Assembly (NCBI GenBank): GCA_002422505.1 | Contig: DIVX01000130.1 | Coordinates: 2,731-34,711 of the forward strand | From: Desulfovibrio sp. UBA6121 | Lineage (GTDB): Bacteria > Desulfobacterota > Desulfovibrionia > Desulfovibrionales > Desulfovibrionaceae | Length of the DNA: 31,981 bases | Direction: 5' to 3' | Shown here: positions 1 through 7,715 of the stretch, one piece after another | Position numbering within the stretch: position 1 is the stretch's first letter | Layout of the letters: each line of letters opens with the position of its first letter | Translations under genes and position numbers: made by a program | Notes under the pieces: generated by a model | Told to the model about the DNA's origin: nothing | The model's database searches: none | The model's input: only the letters and a program-made list of their open reading frames with translations

Positions 1-351
1 GGCGACATCCACGACATCGGCAAGAACATCGTCTGCCTGATGTTGAAAAACCACGGCTTCGAGGTTTTCGACCTGGGCAAGGACGTGCCCGCCGGGCAGA
101 TTGTGGACGAGGCCGAGCGCGTGGGGGCCAAGGTCATCGGCCTTTCTGCGCTCATGACCACCACCATGGTGCGCATGGAGGATACCGTGCGCCTGGTGCG
201 CGAGCGCGGCCTGGACATCAAGGTGATGATCGGCGGGGCCGTCGTCACCGAGGCCTTTGCCCTGTCCATCGGGGCGGACGGCTTCTCGCGCGATGCCGTG
301 GCCGCCGTGAAGCTCGCGGCGGAGCTGTCGGGCCGGGTGCAGGTCCACTAG
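1..351 (+). CDS. metH: Methionine synthase-type cobalamin-binding domain, 3' end only
   Basis: The reading frame is open from the first base and ends in TAG at 349-351, so only the C-terminal 116 residues are present. They form a B12-binding Rossmann domain. The lower-axial-ligand motif GDIHDIGKN is at the very start, followed by the SAL motif (GLSALMTT) and the IGG motif before the end (VMIGGAVVT). The sequence resembles the corrinoid domain of MetH and of the shorter anaerobe-type homocysteine methyltransferases, where the cofactor carries a methyl group from methyltetrahydrofolate to homocysteine. The protein stops right after this domain, with no room for the MetH reactivation domain, which favours the short anaerobe type. 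A corrinoid protein of another methyltransferase system cannot be excluded without the upstream part. Confidence 0.8.
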   Translation, partial: GDIHDIGKNIVCLMLKNHGFEVFDLGKDVPAGQIVDEAERVGAKVIGLSALMTTTMVRMEDTVRLVRERGLDIKVMIGGAVVTEAFALSIGADGFSRDAVAAVKLAAELSGRVQVH

Positions 352-491
352 GAGCCTGCTCCCCTGTGCGTCGTCGGGGGCTGTTCTTTGGCCGGGGGGG
401 CACTGCACGAGTACGCCCGCAGGCCACAACAGCGGTCCTTTTCCCCGCCAGGGAGCAAAATTCGCCAGTTGGAAACAGCCCCTGGCCGCCT

Positions 492-520
492 TTGCGTCCG
501 GGCCGGGTTTCTGCTACACC
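492..520 (+). promoter_or_regulatory. Possible sigma70 promoter for the thioredoxin-like gene
   Basis: TTGCGT (492-497) and TACACC (515-520) are separated by 17 bases, with TGC just before the -10 hexamer. It lies 84 bases before the next start codon. In DNA this GC-rich such a match can arise by chance, and no terminator is obvious between the previous gene and this one. Confidence 0.3.
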
Positions 521-604
521 GCCCCAAGGCGCGGCGGCGAGGCGCAGCCGGAAGGCGAAAGCCCTGGCTGCCGCACGCGGCGTTCCCCGCGCCAAGGAGA
601 AAGA

Positions 605-1099
605 ATGATCGCACGCAAAAAAATACTGCCCGCGTTGCTGCTGCTGTGCCTGGCCCTGCTGGCCGCCTGCTCCGGCGGGGCGGAGTCCGGTTCGTCTGGC
701 GGCGCGCTGCAAACCCTGGACATGCCCGGCGTTGAGCAGCACTTCACCGCCAACAGGGGCAAGGTCACGCTCGTTATGTTCTGGGCCACCTGGTGCCCGG
801 CCTGCAAGACCGAAATGCCCGTGCTGGAGCAGCTGCGCGCCAAATATCCGCCGGAGAAGCTCGACGTCATGGCCATCAGCGTGGACGACACCGAGCAGGT
901 CATGGCCGAGTACCTGAAGTCCCAGCCCACCACGGTGGACGTGTACCTTTCCAAGGCCGAGGTCGGCTCGGAGTTCGGCGTGAAGAGCATTCCCGCCCTG
1001 TACGTGCTGGACAAGGGCGGCCAGGTGGCCTTCAACAGCGCGGGCGTCTATCCTTTTGAGATGCTGGACTCGGTCATCAGCCAGCTGGTGAAGGACTAA
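605..1099 (+). CDS. TlpA/ResA-like thioredoxin-fold lipoprotein
   Basis: 164 residues. The N-terminus is a lipoprotein signal: MIARKKI, a run of Leu/Ala, then the lipobox LAAC at about residues 18-21. The mature protein should therefore be membrane-anchored and face the periplasm. The thioredoxin fold follows, with the active-site motif WCPAC near residue 65 and the cis-Pro segment SIPALYV near residue 127. Such proteins reduce disulfides during cytochrome c maturation or in other extracytoplasmic proteins; the partner cannot be told here. AAGGAG sits just before the ATG at 605. The acetyltransferase gene follows after ten bases and probably shares its transcript. Confidence 0.85.
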   Translation: MIARKKILPALLLLCLALLAACSGGAESGSSGGALQTLDMPGVEQHFTANRGKVTLVMFWATWCPACKTEMPVLEQLRAKYPPEKLDVMAISVDDTEQVMAEYLKSQPTTVDVYLSKAEVGSEFGVKSIPALYVLDKGGQVAFNSAGVYPFEMLDSVISQLVKD

Positions 1100-1109
1100 G
1101 GAGTTGGCG

Positions 1110-1574
1110 ATGCTGTTGCGCAAGGCGCGCATCACCGACGTCAAGGGCGTGCACAAGCTCATCATGAACACCAGCGCCGACGACGGCCTGGTGCTGCCGC
1201 GCTCTTACAACCAGCTCTACAGCCACCTGCGCGACTTTTTCGTCATGGTGGACGAGGCGGACGAGGACACGGTGCTGGGCTGCTGCGCCCTGGCCATCTG
1301 CTGGGAGAACCTGGCCGAGGTGCGCTCCCTGGTGGTTGCGCGGGAGGCGCGCAGCCTGGGCCTGGGCCGCAAGCTCGTGGAGGCCTGCCTTTCCGACGCG
1401 GTGACCTTGGGCATTTACCGCGTGTTCGCCCTGACCAACACCCCGGACTTTTTCCGGCACATGGGCTTTGCGGAGTGCTCCAAGGACAGCCTGCCCCAGA
1501 AGGTGTGGAGCGACTGCCTGAACTGCCCGCGTTTCCCGGACTGCGACGAAATCGCCCTGCATATGGAATTGTGA
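1110..1574 (+). CDS. GNAT N-acetyltransferase, short ArgA-like type
   Basis: 154 residues of the GNAT fold. The acetyl-CoA loop is ARSLGLGRKLV, after the beta-strand EVRSLVV. The C-terminal part (FFRHMGFAECSKDSLPQKVW, then Cys-containing CLNCPRFPDC) matches my memory of short stand-alone N-acetylglutamate synthases, the first enzyme of arginine synthesis in several anaerobes. The substrate remains an inference. An in-frame TTG lies at 1104, but TAAGGAG at 1097-1103 is spaced correctly for ATG 1110, so that start is used. The four Cys in the last 20 residues could bind a metal. Confidence 0.8.
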   Translation: MLLRKARITDVKGVHKLIMNTSADDGLVLPRSYNQLYSHLRDFFVMVDEADEDTVLGCCALAICWENLAEVRSLVVAREARSLGLGRKLVEACLSDAVTLGIYRVFALTNTPDFFRHMGFAECSKDSLPQKVWSDCLNCPRFPDCDEIALHMEL

Positions 1575-1578
1575 AGCT

Positions 1579-2133
1579 ATGGCCGCAGAACTCAAGACCG
1601 TCATCGATTCCGCCACGCTGCAAAAACGCGTGGCCGAGCTGGGCGCGCAGATAAGCGCCCACTACGCGGGCCAGCCCCTGGTGGCCGTGTGCGTGCTCAA
1701 GGGCGCGTTCCTCTTTTTTGCCGATCTGGTGCGCCACATAAAAAACGACGCCCTGGAGATCGACTTTCTGCGCCTGGCCAGCTACGGGGGGGGCACCAGC
1801 CGCGGCGGGCGAACGACCTTCAGCAAGGACCTGGAAGTGGACGTGGCGGGCAAGCATGTGCTCCTGGTGGAGGACGTGGTGGACACCGGCCACAGCGTGC
1901 TGTTTCTGCTGGAACAGCTGGCCGGACGCGGGGCCAAGAGCGTTCGCGTGTGCACCGCGGTGGACAAGCACGAGCGCCGCGAGGTGGACCTCAAGGTTGA
2001 CTTTGCGGGCTTCCCCCTTCAAAAGGGTTTCATTGTGGGATACGGCATGGACTACGCGGAAAAATACCGCGAGTTGGACGCCGTGTACGAACTCGTCCCC
2101 GAGCGGGACGCTGGAGCTAGAGAAAAGCCATGA
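1579..2133 (+). CDS. hpt: Hypoxanthine/guanine phosphoribosyltransferase
   Basis: 184 residues, the usual length of bacterial HPRT. The PRPP-binding signature is VLLVEDVVDTGHSV at about residues 94-107. VLKGAFLFFADL near residue 39 is the conserved loop that binds pyrophosphate. These enzymes salvage hypoxanthine and guanine to IMP and GMP in the cytosol. The gene starts four bases after the acetyltransferase stop and overlaps the next start as ATGA, so it sits inside one operon. Confidence 0.9.
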   Translation: MAAELKTVIDSATLQKRVAELGAQISAHYAGQPLVAVCVLKGAFLFFADLVRHIKNDALEIDFLRLASYGGGTSRGGRTTFSKDLEVDVAGKHVLLVEDVVDTGHSVLFLLEQLAGRGAKSVRVCTAVDKHERREVDLKVDFAGFPLQKGFIVGYGMDYAEKYRELDAVYELVPERDAGAREKP

Positions 2134-3242
2134 TTGTCGCCTGCCCGAACTGCCAGAGCAAATACAATTTGCCCGAGGAGAAGATCGCGCCCACCGGCTC
2201 CAAGGTGCGTTGCGCGCGGTGTAAACACGTGTTCACCGCCATGCCTCCGGGCAAGGATTTTGACACCGAGCTGGATGCCCTGAAGGCCGCAGAGCCCCAG
2301 GCCGCGCCCAGGCCCGCGCCCAAACAGCAGGCCGAGCCGGAAGCAGCGCCCAAGAAAATGCCTTGGGACGATGACGAACCCGCCGCCGGACCCGCTGCTG
2401 GCGCGCCCAAGAAAATGCCCTGGGACGACGACGAACCCGCCGCCGGGCCCGCCGCCGGACCGGATGACGACGATGACCTGCCCAGCGCTCCGGCGGGCAA
2501 GAGCCCCTTTGACGATGACGATGACATCCCGGCCAAGCCGGGCGGCAAAACGCACTTCGACGACGACGGCGGGGCCTTCAGCGCCAGCCTGGACGCCGAA
2601 ACCTCCAAGCAGCAGAAGCCCGCAGGCGGCGAGGACGACTTCCTGAACTCCCTGGGCGGCGGAGCCAGCCTCGACGCGCCCAAAAAAGGCGATGCGGGCG
2701 GCAAGAAAAAGAAGCTGCTCATTCTGGGCGGAGCCTTGGCGGTCATTGCGCTGCTCATCGCCGCGCTGTTCATCTTCAAGCCCTGGACCAAGATGAACAT
2801 TCCCTTCCTGGGCTCCCTTGCGGGCAAGCAGGAAACCCCGGAAAAGGCCGACAAGGTCAAGGACATCGCCCTGCGCAATGTGCGCCAGTATTACATTCCA
2901 AACGAGAAGGCCGGCAATGTCTTCGTCGTGGAAGGCAAGGCGGTGAACAATTTCGCCACCCCCAAGGAGCGCATCAAGGTCGAGATCACCCTCTTTGACG
3001 AAAAGGGCGGCGTGCTGGCCTCCAAGCAGCTCTTGTGCGGCAACACCCTCTCCCAGTTCCAGCTCCAGGTGCAAAGCGAGGAGGAAATCGGCGCGAGCCT
3101 GGGCTCCGAGGTCGGCATCCTCACCAGCAACACCTACCTCAAGACCGGCATGGACACGCCCTTCATGGCCGTGTTCTTCAAACCGCCAGACGCAGTGAAG
3201 GAATTCGGCGTCAAGGTCATCGACGCCCTGGACCCCAAGTAG
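2130..3242 (+). CDS. MJ0042-type zinc-ribbon protein with DUF3426-like C-terminus
   Basis: 370 residues. The N-terminus is a zinc ribbon of the MJ0042 type, with Cys at 5, 8, 28 and 31. An acidic low-complexity linker follows, containing two near-perfect copies of KKMPWDDDEPAAGPAAG and several runs of Asp. One membrane helix follows a Lys cluster at about residues 197-216 (LLILGGALAVIALLIAALFI). The remaining roughly 150 residues are a DUF3426-like domain expected outside the membrane. The function of this family is unknown; the architecture suggests a cytoplasmic zinc sensor or scaffold tethered to an envelope domain. It overlaps hpt by four bases, so the two are probably co-transcribed, and a clear terminator follows. 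Confidence 0.85.
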   Translation: MIVACPNCQSKYNLPEEKIAPTGSKVRCARCKHVFTAMPPGKDFDTELDALKAAEPQAAPRPAPKQQAEPEAAPKKMPWDDDEPAAGPAAGAPKKMPWDDDEPAAGPAAGPDDDDDLPSAPAGKSPFDDDDDIPAKPGGKTHFDDDGGAFSASLDAETSKQQKPAGGEDDFLNSLGGGASLDAPKKGDAGGKKKKLLILGGALAVIALLIAALFIFKPWTKMNIPFLGSLAGKQETPEKADKVKDIALRNVRQYYIPNEKAGNVFVVEGKAVNNFATPKERIKVEITLFDEKGGVLASKQLLCGNTLSQFQLQVQSEEEIGASLGSEVGILTSNTYLKTGMDTPFMAVFFKPPDAVKEFGVKVIDALDPK

Positions 3243-3283
3243 GGGTCGCACACAGCGGCGGCAACTGATTTTACGCATCGGCG

Positions 3284-3323
3284 GCGCCGGGGCAGGGCGC
3301 AAAACCCTCCCCGGCGCTTTTTT
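3284..3323 (+). terminator. Intrinsic terminator after the zinc-ribbon gene
   Basis: GCGCCGGGG-c-AGGG (3284-3297) pairs with CCCTCCCCGGCGC (3305-3317) with one bulged C and a short CGCAAAA loop. Six T follow. It closes the operon that runs from the lipoprotein gene to the zinc-ribbon gene. Confidence 0.9.
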
Positions 3324-3358
3324 GTGTCCAACCGAGAAGACCCAAAGCGAGGCCAGCC

Positions 3359-4261
3359 ATGAGCCGCACCCCCTATACCGTCGCCCTGGTCCAAACAGGC
3401 TGCCGCGAGAGCGCCCAGGCCAACCTGGAGGCCCACCTGGAGCTGGCCGAACGCGCGGCCTCCCTCGGCGCGGATGTCATCTGCCTGCAGGAGCTGTTCC
3501 TGGGGCCGTACTTCTGCCAGCAGGAGGACGCCCGGCTCTTCGACCTGGCCGAGCCCGTGCCCGGCCCCACCACCCAGGCCTTTGCCGCGCTGGCCAAAAA
3601 GACCGGCACGGCCATCATCGTTTCGCTGTTCGAGAAGCGCGCGCCGGGGCTGTACCACAACACGGCGGCGGTGCTTGGGCGCGGGGGCGACATTCTGGGC
3701 CTGTACCGCAAAATGCACATCCCCGACGACCCGGCGTTTTACGAGAAGTTCTACTTCACCCCCGGCGACCTGGGCTTCCTGGCTGTCGATACCCACGTGG
3801 GCAAAATCGGCGTGTGCGTGTGCTGGGACCAGTGGTACCCGGAAGCCGCGCGCCTCACCGCCCTCAAGGGGGCGGAGGTCATCTTCTACCCCACCGCCAT
3901 TGGCTGGCACCCGCAGGAGAAGGACCTGCTGGGCGACGAGCAGCGCGGGGCCTGGCAACTTGTGCAGCGTGGGCATGCCGTGGCCAACGGCTGCTACATC
4001 GCGGCGGCCAACCGCATCGGGCTGGAGCGGCCCCTGGCCGACGGCCACAACGCCGCAGGCGCGGGCATAGAGTTCTGGGGCACCAGCTTCGTGGCCGGGC
4101 CCATGGGCGATCTGGTGGCCCAGGCCCCCAGCGACGAGGAAACCATCCTGCTGGCCCAGGTGGACCCCCAGCGCCTGGAGGACGTGCGCCGGGGCTGGCC
4201 CTTCTTCCGTGACCGCCGCATCGACGCCTACCAGGGCATCACCCGGCGCTTCGACGATTAG
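3359..4261 (+). CDS. aguB: N-carbamoylputrescine amidase-like nitrilase-family hydrolase
   Basis: 300 residues of the carbon-nitrogen hydrolase family. The catalytic triad is visible: Glu in CLQELFLGPYF (about residue 44), Lys in YRKMHIPDDPAFYEKFYFTP (about residue 118) and Cys in GVCVCWDQWYPE (about residue 157). The segment after the Lys is the hallmark of N-carbamoylputrescine amidases, which turn N-carbamoylputrescine into putrescine, CO2 and ammonia. It would act in the cytosol in polyamine synthesis. No agmatine deiminase gene lies next to it in this window, so the substrate is inferred from the sequence alone. Confidence 0.85.
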   Translation: MSRTPYTVALVQTGCRESAQANLEAHLELAERAASLGADVICLQELFLGPYFCQQEDARLFDLAEPVPGPTTQAFAALAKKTGTAIIVSLFEKRAPGLYHNTAAVLGRGGDILGLYRKMHIPDDPAFYEKFYFTPGDLGFLAVDTHVGKIGVCVCWDQWYPEAARLTALKGAEVIFYPTAIGWHPQEKDLLGDEQRGAWQLVQRGHAVANGCYIAAANRIGLERPLADGHNAAGAGIEFWGTSFVAGPMGDLVAQAPSDEETILLAQVDPQRLEDVRRGWPFFRDRRIDAYQGITRRFDD

Positions 4262-4291
4262 CCGCCGACTCCAGCCGAGCAAGGATCCGCC

Positions 4292-4858
4292 ATGCGCCAG
4301 TTCTTCAAGCTCATGCTCGGCTTCGCGCCGTGGATAGCCTTCATGTTCATCGCCCACGGCTCGCTCTTGCGCCTCAAGCTCGGCTTGGCCGTGGCCGCCG
4401 CGCTCACCCTGGTCATGGCCGTGCGCGGCCTGCACAAGGGCGTCATCATGTGGGTGGGCATCGTGTTCTTCTCCTTCGCCAGCGTGGCCGTCATCGGCTT
4501 TGAAAACGTGTGGACCATGCGGCACATGGGCATTTTGGCCCACGGAGCCCTCGCCGCCGGAGCCTGGCTCACCCTGGCCCTGGGGCAGCCCTTCACCCTG
4601 GAGTACGCGCGCGAGCATGTGGCCCCTGCCCTGTGGAGCGACCCCGCGTTCTTGCGCACCAATGTGCTGATGTCCTCGGTGTGGGCCGTGGTGTTCAGCC
4701 TTGGCGCGGGACTGGCCTGGGGTAAAATGCAGGTGCCCGTGCAGCCGGAGTGGCTCTTCGACGCCGTCAATTATACGCTGATGGTCTCCTGCGTGGCCTT
4801 CACCAGCTGGTATCCGGCCATTGCCCGGCGCAAGGCCCAGGCCGCGCGCCAGCTCTAG
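4292..4858 (+). CDS. Unidentified inner-membrane protein
   Basis: 188 residues, most of them hydrophobic. I count five or six likely membrane helices: about residues 7-24, 28-45, 50-70, 80-97, 125-145 and 155-175. The C-terminus is basic (ARRKAQAARQL), which fits a cytoplasmic end. The ATG at 4292 follows GCAAGGATCCGCC, a reasonable ribosome site, and lies 30 bases after the amidase stop. I do not recognise the family with certainty; it loosely resembles septation protein A-like membrane proteins. No charged residues in the helices suggest a transport mechanism. Confidence 0.65.
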   Translation: MRQFFKLMLGFAPWIAFMFIAHGSLLRLKLGLAVAAALTLVMAVRGLHKGVIMWVGIVFFSFASVAVIGFENVWTMRHMGILAHGALAAGAWLTLALGQPFTLEYAREHVAPALWSDPAFLRTNVLMSSVWAVVFSLGAGLAWGKMQVPVQPEWLFDAVNYTLMVSCVAFTSWYPAIARRKAQAARQL

Positions 4859-5060
4859 CCGCTCGGCGCAAGCGCCCGCACCGCCTCCTGTTCCTTTCCC
4901 CTTTAGACGCGCCTGCACGAACTCGCCTTGCGCGTGCCTGCGCGTCTTCCTTCGCGTCTTCCTTCGCGCCGGAGAACCGCGCCCGCAGGCGTGCTCCGCA
5001 GGTCTGTCGCGCCCCTTTCGCGCTCTGTCGCACCTTCCATATCCATACCTCGAACGTCCT

Positions 5061-5089
5061 TTGGTATCCGAAATGTCGCGTGTTATACT
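5061..5089 (+). promoter_or_regulatory. Extended -10 promoter of the sia operon
   Basis: TTGGTA (5061-5066), a 17-base spacer, then TATACT (5084-5089) preceded by TGT at 5081-5083, an extended -10 element. The predicted start is near 5096, inside the Fur-like box. The AT content of 5040-5120 is well above the surrounding DNA. The preceding 200 bases hold no gene, only a 12-base direct repeat GCGTCTTCCTTC at 4942-4953 and 4954-4965. Confidence 0.6.
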
Positions 5090-5095
5090 TGACAT

Positions 5096-5110
5096 TGAAG
5101 TTCATTATCA
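5096..5110 (+). promoter_or_regulatory. Fur-like box at the sia operon start site
   Basis: TGAAGTTCATTATCA fits 11 of 14 informative positions of the TGATAATnATTATCA core; the second half is perfect. It is flanked by an ATTGA/TCAAT inverted pair (5094-5098 and 5108-5112). It begins 7 bases after the -10 hexamer, where a bound repressor would block transcription. It matches the box before feoA2 at 13 of 15 bases. Confidence 0.6.
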
Positions 5111-5145
5111 ATTATCAAGAGCTCCCGCACGGGGGAAGGAAGGAC

Positions 5146-6381
5146 ATGGACGTGGACGTATTCGGCAGAGAGGAACGGACGCTCGGCAGGGCGCAGCAGG
5201 CGCTGGAAGCGGGCCTGGTCTGCGGGCCGGGGCGCGACTGTTTTGCTGGGCTCGTGAAGGAATACGACCGGCTGTTTCGCCACACGCGGCGCATGGTGGC
5301 CATGGGCGACCGCTTCCAGGGCTCCCTGAACGAGCTGAACCAGCGTTTGGCCGCCAGCGAGGAGCGCTACCGCAGCATTTTCGAGAATATGGTGGAAGGC
5401 GTTTTTCGCACCGAGGACAGCCCCGAGAGCGCCCAGAAGGCCCTGGCGGGAAACACGCAGCACGCATCGCAGCCGGGCGTTTCAGGCGCGGTGCAGGCCG
5501 CCCACAACGCAGCGGAACACCCCGGCGTGGCCACGCGGCTGGTGGAGGCCAACCCGGCCCTGGCCGCCATGTTCGGCTGCGACGATGCCGCGAATTTCCT
5601 GGCCGCTTGCGGGTCGGTGGGGGCGCTCTTCGCCAGCCCGATGGAGCGCGAGGGTTTCTTCGCCTTGCTGCGGCGCGATGGCGAGACGCGCGGCTTTCAG
5701 GCGGAACTGCAACGGCCGGACGGCACGCGCTTCTGGGCGCAGCTGAGCGGCCGCGTGCAGCAGGAAAAAGCCTGCGGCGCGGAAGCGGCCCAAAGTCCCC
5801 GGCAGGCGCAGCCCGTGGTCGGCGTGGTGGTCGATGTGTCGGAACGGCGCAGAATGCTGGAGGAAATTTACCGCCTGGCCCGCACCGACAGCCTCACCGG
5901 CCTGTGGAACCGGGGCTACTTCATGGATCTTGCCTGCCGCGAGCTGGCGCGCAGCAGCCGCGACGCCTCGCCCCTGTCGCTGATCATGATCGATGTGGAC
6001 CACTTCAAGAAGGTTAACGACACCCACGGCCACGAGGCCGGGGACGATGCCCTGCGCAGCCTAGCCGAGGTGCTGGCCCTGAGCGTGCGCGAGGGCGACT
6101 TGGTGGCGCGCCTGGGCGGAGAGGAGTTCGTGGCGCTTTTGCCCAACGCCCGCACCGCCGATGCCTGCGGCGTGGCCGAACGCATCCGCGAGGGCATCCG
6201 CTGCCGCGAGCTCGGCTGCCGCTCCGGGGCCAGCTTTGGCCTTACGGTGAGCGTGGGCGTGGCAACGCACCGCAACCGTGAAACCCTGCTGGAAGAACTG
6301 CTGCGCTGCGCCGACGAGGCCCTGTACGCGGCCAAGCGCGCCGGGCGCGACCGCGTGGAGATTTTTGGGGGCCTGGCCTGA
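5146..6381 (+). CDS. siaD: PAS-GGDEF diguanylate cyclase, SiaD-like
   Basis: 411 residues. A helical N-terminus (about 1-75) leads into a PAS-like sensor domain (about 75-235), which has a low-complexity insertion around residues 100-130. A GGDEF domain fills residues 245-408. The active site is GGEEF, and the inhibitory site RxxD (REGD) sits five residues before it, so both c-di-GMP synthesis and product inhibition are expected. ATG 5146 has AAGGA just upstream; the open frame extends further back but without a ribosome site. Its TGA shares one base with the next ATG. The link to SiaD comes from the three following genes. Known SiaD proteins have no PAS domain that I recall, so this is a variant. 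Confidence 0.85.
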   Translation: MDVDVFGREERTLGRAQQALEAGLVCGPGRDCFAGLVKEYDRLFRHTRRMVAMGDRFQGSLNELNQRLAASEERYRSIFENMVEGVFRTEDSPESAQKALAGNTQHASQPGVSGAVQAAHNAAEHPGVATRLVEANPALAAMFGCDDAANFLAACGSVGALFASPMEREGFFALLRRDGETRGFQAELQRPDGTRFWAQLSGRVQQEKACGAEAAQSPRQAQPVVGVVVDVSERRRMLEEIYRLARTDSLTGLWNRGYFMDLACRELARSSRDASPLSLIMIDVDHFKKVNDTHGHEAGDDALRSLAEVLALSVREGDLVARLGGEEFVALLPNARTADACGVAERIREGIRCRELGCRSGASFGLTVSVGVATHRNRETLLEELLRCADEALYAAKRAGRDRVEIFGGLA

Positions 6382-7715
6382 TGCAGCTCTCTTTTTTTGC
6401 CCCTTCATTGAAATTGAATTTCGATTTCCAGAGCAGCGCCGCGGCGTTGACGGGCCGCGCCCTGGATGGGCTGGCCGAAATTCCCGTGCGCCGCAAGGTG
6501 GCGGCCCTGCTGTTCGTCCTGGGCATCCTCGCGCCCCTGGCGCTGCTCATCGTGCTGCAGGCCGGGGGCGAGCGGCCCGCCAGTTCGGCCCTGGTGCTGT
6601 ACTGCGTGGGCATGATTCTGCTTCTGGCGCCGGGTTCCGCCCTGTTGAGCCACGTGCTGGCCCTGCGCAGCATCCGTTCGCTGAATCTGCAAAGCCAGCG
6701 CCTCAAAATGGGCGATTTCACCCTGGAGGATCTGCCGCCGGAACGTGGCGAGGAGCACGATTTCCTGCGCCTCAAACGCAATCTGCACTGGATGGGCTAC
6801 GCCTTGAAAAGCCGCGAGGACAAGCTGGCCAGCGCGGTTTCCAGCCTGGCCGAGGCCCAGAGCCAGATCGGCGAAAGCATCGACTACGCGAGCCTCATCC
6901 AGCGGGCCTTTTTGCCGGGTGCGGCGGAGCTGGGCGCGGTGCTGGCCGCCGCTTCGCAGTCCACAGGGCAAACAGACGACGGGCAAACAGGCGGCCAGCC
7001 GGGCCTGCAAGCAGGCGGGCATTTCCTGATCAACCGGCAGCTGGGCAGCGTTGGCGGCGACGCCTGCTGGTGCAAGGCCGTGTCCAGCGGCTTTTGGCTG
7101 GCGGTCGTCGATTGCACCGGCCACGGCGTTCCCGGGGCCTTCATGACCCTCATCGTGCACTCCATGTTCGAGCGGGCCTTCCAGGCCCTGAACGCAGCAG
7201 AGGAAAACAGCCCCGGCGCACTCCTGGGCCGGGTCAACCGGCTTATAAAAGAGGCCCTGGGCCAGACCGGCGACGCCTCCCTGGCCGACGACGGCATGGA
7301 CTGCTCCCTGTGCCTGGCGGACCTGCAGGCCGGAACCCTGACCTTTGCCGGGGCGCGGGGCGCGCTCTACGTGGCGCAGGGGGCGGCCCTCCAGGTGCTC
7401 AAGGGGGAGGCGCGCGGGGCCGGGTATGTGCGCACGCGCATGGACCAGACCTTTGCCGACGTCCACCTGCCCCTGGCCCCGGGCATGCGTTTGTACATGA
7501 CCACCGACGGCCTGCTGGACCAGGTGGGCGGGGAGCGCGGCCTGCCCTTTGGGCGCAAGCGTTTCTTGGAATTTCTGGCAGCGGAGGCCGACCAGCCCCT
7601 GGCCCGGCAAGGCCAGGCCCTGCTGCCCCTGCTGGACGCGTACCGGGGCCGGGAGTCCCAGCGCGACGACATTACCGTGCTGGGCTTCGAGCTTGGCCCG
7701 AGGAACAAGCCATGA
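6381..7715 (+). CDS. siaA: SiaA-like membrane PP2C/SpoIIE-type phosphatase
   Basis: 444 residues. Two membrane helices (about 35-55 and 70-92) are followed by a HAMP-like stretch (LRSIRSLNLQSQRLKMGDF) and a helical linker. A PP2C/SpoIIE phosphatase domain runs from about residue 175 to the end. Metal-binding Asp residues are visible in VGGDACW, VDCTGHGVPGAFM, TDGLLDQ and QRDDITVL. In Pseudomonas, SiaA dephosphorylates SiaC and so turns on the cyclase. The large periplasmic sensor domain of Pseudomonas SiaA is missing; only a short loop joins the two helices, so the input signal must differ. The 5' end of the gene is unusually AT-rich and carries a Fur-like sequence. Confidence 0.85.
   Translation: MQLSFFAPSLKLNFDFQSSAAALTGRALDGLAEIPVRRKVAALLFVLGILAPLALLIVLQAGGERPASSALVLYCVGMILLLAPGSALLSHVLALRSIRSLNLQSQRLKMGDFTLEDLPPERGEEHDFLRLKRNLHWMGYALKSREDKLASAVSSLAEAQSQIGESIDYASLIQRAFLPGAAELGAVLAAASQSTGQTDDGQTGGQPGLQAGGHFLINRQLGSVGGDACWCKAVSSGFWLAVVDCTGHGVPGAFMTLIVHSMFERAFQALNAAEENSPGALLGRVNRLIKEALGQTGDASLADDGMDCSLCLADLQAGTLTFAGARGALYVAQGAALQVLKGEARGAGYVRTRMDQTFADVHLPLAPGMRLYMTTDGLLDQVGGERGLPFGRKRFLEFLAAEADQPLARQGQALLPLLDAYRGRESQRDDITVLGFELGPRNKP
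6410..6428 (+). promoter_or_regulatory. Fur-like sequence inside the start of siaA
   Basis: GAAATTGAATTTCGATTTC resembles the box before feo operon 1 (GAAATTGAAATTCGTTGTC), matching 15 of 19 bases. It matches the 19-base Fur consensus at about 11 positions, so it is weak. It lies within siaA codons 10-16. It may be a chance result of the residues encoded. Confidence 0.3.

Noticed and set aside
352..604. Cobalamin or SAM riboswitch before the lipoprotein gene
   Set aside because: The region is GC-rich and foldable, but I could not find the conserved B12-box or SAM core.
3134..5095. A 653-codon open frame on the minus strand
   Set aside because: It runs opposite three clear genes and a terminator and shows only shadow composition.
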